Assembly: GCA_002433025.1 (NCBI GenBank)
Contig: DJGZ01000079.1
Span: forward strand, 1-32,550
Length of the DNA: 32,550 nucleotides
Direction of reading: 5' to 3'
From: Bacteroidales bacterium UBA5833
GTDB lineage: Bacteria; Bacteroidota; Bacteroidia; Bacteroidales; Lentimicrobiaceae
Shown here: positions 29,631 to 32,550 of the stretch, piece after piece
Layout: the number at the start of each line of letters is the position of its first letter
Position numbering within the stretch: the stretch's first letter is position 1
Program-made: the position numbers and the translations under genes
Notes under the pieces: model-generated
What the model saw: only the letters and a program-made list of their open reading frames with translations
What the model was told of the DNA's origin: nothing
Database searches by the model: none

Positions 29631-31997
29631 TCAGTCCTTTATACATCTTACCGAATGGCCGAAATTTCCACTTCTTTCAGCCATAGGCGCAGCTGGTCCC
29701 TGGTCAAGGTTAAGGTAAAACCCGTGTCCGATGAGGTACTCACTACTGCACCAGAATTTTGTCATGCTGCCTTCATGTAAAAAGGGGGTGTTCCCGCTGA
29801 TCCCCCTTTCGCCTCCCGGCAGCGCGAGAAAACCACTGAGGTTGTTGCCATTGCCGGTAACCCATCCATATTCAGCTTTCATCATTTCGCCGGCAGTGAT
29901 ATGCCAATCCAGGTATAATGATCTAAGCACTGCCCAATCGTTCTGGTCAGGCACATGCCATCCTGCCGGGCAAAGTTTACGGTCATCGGCCACGGCATAC
30001 CAGTTATATAGGGCTCCGTAGATTTCTCCGTAGGATATTTCGTTATTGTACCAGCAGTAAGCGCCGCTACGCGTGTTGTTCCATAGATCATTGCTTGTAA
30101 TATTAGTAATGCTTTCTCCATTGCAATAGCTCATGGTTCTGAGGTTTTCAGCCATCCATTCCTGCGTGCCAATGATCACTGTGTTATAGTAATTCCCATC
30201 CGTGTCGGTGAGTCCGTTTCCTTGAGAATAAAGGGTTGTAGTGAATATGATCTGGTTCCCGTATGCCGCACCTTCATTGTTGATGCCATAACTACGGATG
30301 AAATACTTCGTATTGTAATTCAAGCCTGTAATCATCCCGGAAAATGTGCCGGATCCGTTTCCGCTGTTGTAATGCAAACCATTGGCTTTGGGCTCTGATC
30401 CGGTATGCCAGCAAAACCCGCGTTCCGTTACCGGGGAAGTACCTGCTTTGGTAACCTTGCCATAAGCCACTGCCGAGATGCCGTCTACAACAAGCACTGA
30501 ATCTGTAATTGACACAGGAAGTTGGGTGCTGCATGGAATGACTTTCTGTCTGAAACCCGCTGCATTGTTATCCAGAATATTCATATCCCAGGTATCGGTC
30601 TGCCCGTCGCCATTCAGGTCGCTGACAAGATATCCAGAAGCAAAAACTGAAGCAGCGTTGTAAATCAGGGTCATATCATCCGGATCCGTTATCCCGTCCT
30701 GATTGATATCCCCGGAAAATATAACGAACCGGTTGCCTGCTGCTTTAAGGTTATTTCCGTAAGCCTGGCTTTGCGCAAGTGAAAAATCGTAATTCACCAT
30801 ACAATCAGCAAATGAAACCGGTTGCGCTGACCAGGTTTCAATACTGTTGCGGTGTCTTGCAGTCAGATAGTGATTATTGCTGAATTCGACCGGGACATTG
30901 ATGCTGGCAATTCCTGTTCTGTCCATAAAAACGGAATCAGCAGAAAATATCCCGGTATGGCAGGGCATCACTGAGTGAAGGGCAAGGGTAATCTGATCAG
31001 AAACATCTTCCGGATAAACCGGTCCGTTGCTTCCCAGGGCAGGGTTCAGGCTGTCGCTGACCGGGTCATACAAACCTTCCGGAAGAACCTTTACCTGCAA
31101 CTTTCTGACAGAAGGCCCGACACTCCCGTTTATATAATAATCTGAAGCCGGTTCATCAATGGGTACCAACTGATAAACATTGATAAAGGAGCAGTCGCGG
31201 AATGTGAGTGCCGTCGCTCCACCTGCATAATCGAAACATAGTTCTGCCAGCTTTTCATAATCCGGGCATTCCATATAGACATCAATCGGACATTCAAACA
31301 GAATTTCCAGGAATGCAGAATCGGGAGATATCACGGTAGCCCATGCACTTGTAAACCATCCGATATATGCTCCCAGTCCGGTAAATGTAAGTACTGACGG
31401 GTTGTAACCAATAAAATAGTGTGCCTGATAAATATAGTTGTAGTCCTTTACCCTGAGTTGCACAATTACAGAAGATCCCGGCTCTGCCAGTATATTTCCC
31501 AGGGTACTGACAGGAGCATTCCCTGCTTCGCCATCCACAATAATATCGGCGGAAGCGGAGCAGCCTGAACTATTGAAATAAATCAATGCATGCCGGTCGA
31601 ACCAGCCAGGGCAGAAACGGATATATAAAATGGTGTCTATTTGTCCGTTATGTGGTGTAATCTCCAGCGAATTGCTGTAGTCAAATTTATTGGATAAAGA
31701 AAGGTAAACCATGCCATCTTCGTAAGGGCAGACTCCTGTGACAATCAGATTTTCAGTCAGATTGCCGGCGTAAATGCGGGTTGTAACAGCCGGGTAACAA
31801 TTCAGAAAATAGTTGCCGGTTTGGAATATGAAGTCCGGGTCCACAATAATAAACGGGTCACATGACAAATCAAGTGGGCGCTCTTTTGGCTGCAGGTGGG
31901 ATATGACCTTCCCGCCGGCTTGCTGAAACGCCGGATCATTTATGGCTGCTGCAGCTCCAAAGCAGCCCAGCAACAGGAAAATGATCAGTTTTTTCAT
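29631..31997 (-). CDS. Secreted dockerin-type and FISUMP-domain protein
   Basis: 788 residues from ATG 31997 (the frame reaches a TTG at 32009; MKKLIIFLLLGCFGAAAA is a good signal peptide). Residues about 160-290 resemble a cohesin-like beta-sandwich (ILAEPGSSVIVQLRVKDYN, GYNPSVLTFTG). Residues 300-425 carry the VKVLPEGLYDP and RHRNSIETWSA module known in secreted Bacteroidota proteins. A dockerin-like pair of calcium loops follows: DINQDGITDPDD (430-441) and DLNGDGQTDTWD (460-471). Then an FN3-like segment to about 588, and a FISUMP domain to the end (IGTQEWMAENLRT, GALYNWYAV, LCPAGWHVP, GHSVRCIKD). It is probably exported to the outer surface. No type IX secretion tail is seen at the C-terminus, so the export route is uncertain. 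Confidence 0.85.
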   Translation of the reverse strand: MKKLIIFLLLGCFGAAAAINDPAFQQAGGKVISHLQPKERPLDLSCDPFIIVDPDFIFQTGNYFLNCYPAVTTRIYAGNLTENLIVTGVCPYEDGMVYLSLSNKFDYSNSLEITPHNGQIDTILYIRFCPGWFDRHALIYFNSSGCSASADIIVDGEAGNAPVSTLGNILAEPGSSVIVQLRVKDYNYIYQAHYFIGYNPSVLTFTGLGAYIGWFTSAWATVISPDSAFLEILFECPIDVYMECPDYEKLAELCFDYAGGATALTFRDCSFINVYQLVPIDEPASDYYINGSVGPSVRKLQVKVLPEGLYDPVSDSLNPALGSNGPVYPEDVSDQITLALHSVMPCHTGIFSADSVFMDRTGIASINVPVEFSNNHYLTARHRNSIETWSAQPVSFADCMVNYDFSLAQSQAYGNNLKAAGNRFVIFSGDINQDGITDPDDMTLIYNAASVFASGYLVSDLNGDGQTDTWDMNILDNNAAGFRQKVIPCSTQLPVSITDSVLVVDGISAVAYGKVTKAGTSPVTERGFCWHTGSEPKANGLHYNSGNGSGTFSGMITGLNYNTKYFIRSYGINNEGAAYGNQIIFTTTLYSQGNGLTDTDGNYYNTVIIGTQEWMAENLRTMSYCNGESITNITSNDLWNNTRSGAYCWYNNEISYGEIYGALYNWYAVADDRKLCPAGWHVPDQNDWAVLRSLYLDWHITAGEMMKAEYGWVTGNGNNLSGFLALPGGERGISGNTPFLHEGSMTKFWCSSEYLIGHGFYLNLDQGPAAPMAERSGNFGHSVRCIKD

Positions 31998-32001
31998 ACC
32001 A

Positions 32002-32202
32002 TTACTCAACGCCGGATAATATTTCTTTTACAACATTATCCGGGTAAAACATAAATGTTCGCTTTATAAATCTGATCCCGGTAAAGCCATCTTCATATTC
32101 TTTCAAAGACCAGGTTACCTGTCCGGAGTTTTTTTTATCAGCATGATAAAGTTCTAAATTTACAAAATATATGCTTGAAATACAAGTTTTTACCCGGATT
32201 GT
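32002..32202 (-). pseudogene. ATG-less reading frame before the FISUMP gene, possible gene remnant
   Basis: A 66-codon frame bounded upstream by TGA at 32203 and ending in TAA at 32002-32004, four bases before the FISUMP ATG. The translation reads like protein near its end (LYHADKKNSGQVTWSLK, EYEDGFTGIRFIKR, FYPDNVVKEILSGVE) with ordinary codon use, yet the only in-frame Met is residue 51 and the only TTG is residue 33. It could be the C-terminal remnant of a decayed gene, a gene broken by a sequencing or assembly frameshift, or chance. I recognise no family. The operon-like spacing to the next gene is suggestive. Not established as functional. Confidence 0.3.
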
Positions 32203-32481
32203 TCAGATGTTGTGCGGCAGAAAATAAGCCTGCAGAGAGATCGGGCCGGATTAAACGACCGGTTTCTTACCGGCAAAGGCGTTCCCTATCTATTGCTCAG
32301 CAATTGCAATGGATGTAAATGAATGCTAAGGTTATTAAGCATAGCATATTAATGCACATATTAAGCTTATATCGCTTCAATGCCTCCGGATAAAGAAAGA
32401 CCGGGGATGAATCGATTAAAATAATTCCGGATTTGTATTGAGATAACACAATAAATTCTGCCTATCTTTGCGCTTTCTCAA
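32203..32481. other. Gap between the FISUMP gene and tRNA-Val
   Basis: No gene seen. The middle (32330-32375) is AT-rich, with direct repeats of ATTAAGC and CATATTAA; the right end carries the tRNA promoter. The full 472 bases between 32010 and 32481 otherwise hold only the ATG-less frame described separately. Confidence 0.5.
32437..32470 (+). promoter_or_regulatory. Promoter of tRNA-Val
   Basis: -7 box TATCTTTG at 32463-32470 and -33 ATTG at 32437-32440, spacing 22 bases. The tRNA begins 11 bases after the -7 box, matching a start point just before the mature 5' end. Confidence 0.6.
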
Positions 32482-32550
32482 GGGACGTTAGCTCAGTCGG
32501 TTCAGAGCGCTTGCTTCACACGCAAGAGGTCACTGGTTCGAGTCCAGTAC
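32482..32550 (+). tRNA. tRNA-Val (anticodon CAC), 3' end cut by the window
   Basis: A 69-base portion of a tRNA. Acceptor 5' strand GGGACGT, D arm GCTC/GAGC, anticodon stem CTTGC/GCAAG around loop TTCACAC with anticodon CAC at 32517-32519 (reads GUG, Val), variable AGGTC, T arm ACTGG/CCAGT with loop TTCGAGT, then the first two bases (AC) of the 3' acceptor strand, which complement the 5' strand's end. The last few bases lie beyond the window. Confidence 0.95.

Noticed and set aside
29601..29634. CTGACAT/ATGTCAG inverted repeat at the FISUMP stop as a terminator
   Set aside because: The 20-base loop is long, the stem is seven bases and there is no T-run downstream on the minus strand; too weak to call.
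1..32550. CRISPR arrays, insertion sequences and prophage genes
   Set aside because: No regularly spaced repeats, transposase motifs or phage structural or integrase genes were found on either strand.

Overview
The window looks like a chromosomal segment of a Bacteroidota bacterium, probably Bacteroidales-like or a related environmental anaerobe. Evidence: a DUF4293 gene (a family essentially confined to this phylum), a ParE of the Bacteroidota type, a large secreted FISUMP/dockerin-type protein, almost no Shine-Dalgarno sequences, and repeated occurrence of the phylum's -7 promoter element TAnnTTTG just upstream of genes. I see no insertion sequence, prophage or CRISPR array.

Layout. 1-497 is non-coding and AT-rich, with two exact DnaA-box matches and a short intergenic repeat. 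498-5554 holds a CPBP membrane protease, a MORN-repeat lipoprotein-like or secreted protein, recR followed by a pirin, a small basic protein, and a phosphoglucosamine mutase-type enzyme. 5857-9683 holds a TPR protein, a DUF368/PopT polyprenyl-phosphate transporter, aroE, and a convergent orphan PhoB-type response regulator. 9861-12910 is a compact run: a membrane protein with a PH-like tail, a diverged class III cyclase-like protein that I regard as the most novel item here, and the bifunctional NAD(P)HX repair enzyme. parE follows on the minus strand without parC.

15066-22440 is mostly minus strand: a secreted CAP-SPOR fusion, then a surface-polysaccharide block. One operon (promoter near 20227-20258) encodes a GT4 glycosyltransferase, a formyltransferase fused to a beta-propeller, and a Wzx-like flippase. 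A second encodes a GT-C (family 39-like) membrane glycosyltransferase overlapping a HAD phosphatase. Together these could transfer, formylate, export and extend a glycan, but no polymerase or initiating transferase is present.

22646-28618 holds DUF4293, a YfcE-type phosphodiesterase, threonine ammonia-lyase, a three-part acyl-ligase/ACP/acyltransferase fusion, and an ATP-cone protein fused to a PD-(D/E)XK nuclease. 28664-32202 holds an unknown membrane protein, the secreted FISUMP protein, and an uncalled ATG-less reading frame. The window ends inside a tRNA-Val(CAC) gene.

Many reading frames extend upstream through TTG codons. I moved starts inward where a -7 box, a signal peptide or overlap with a neighbour argued for it, and say so per gene.
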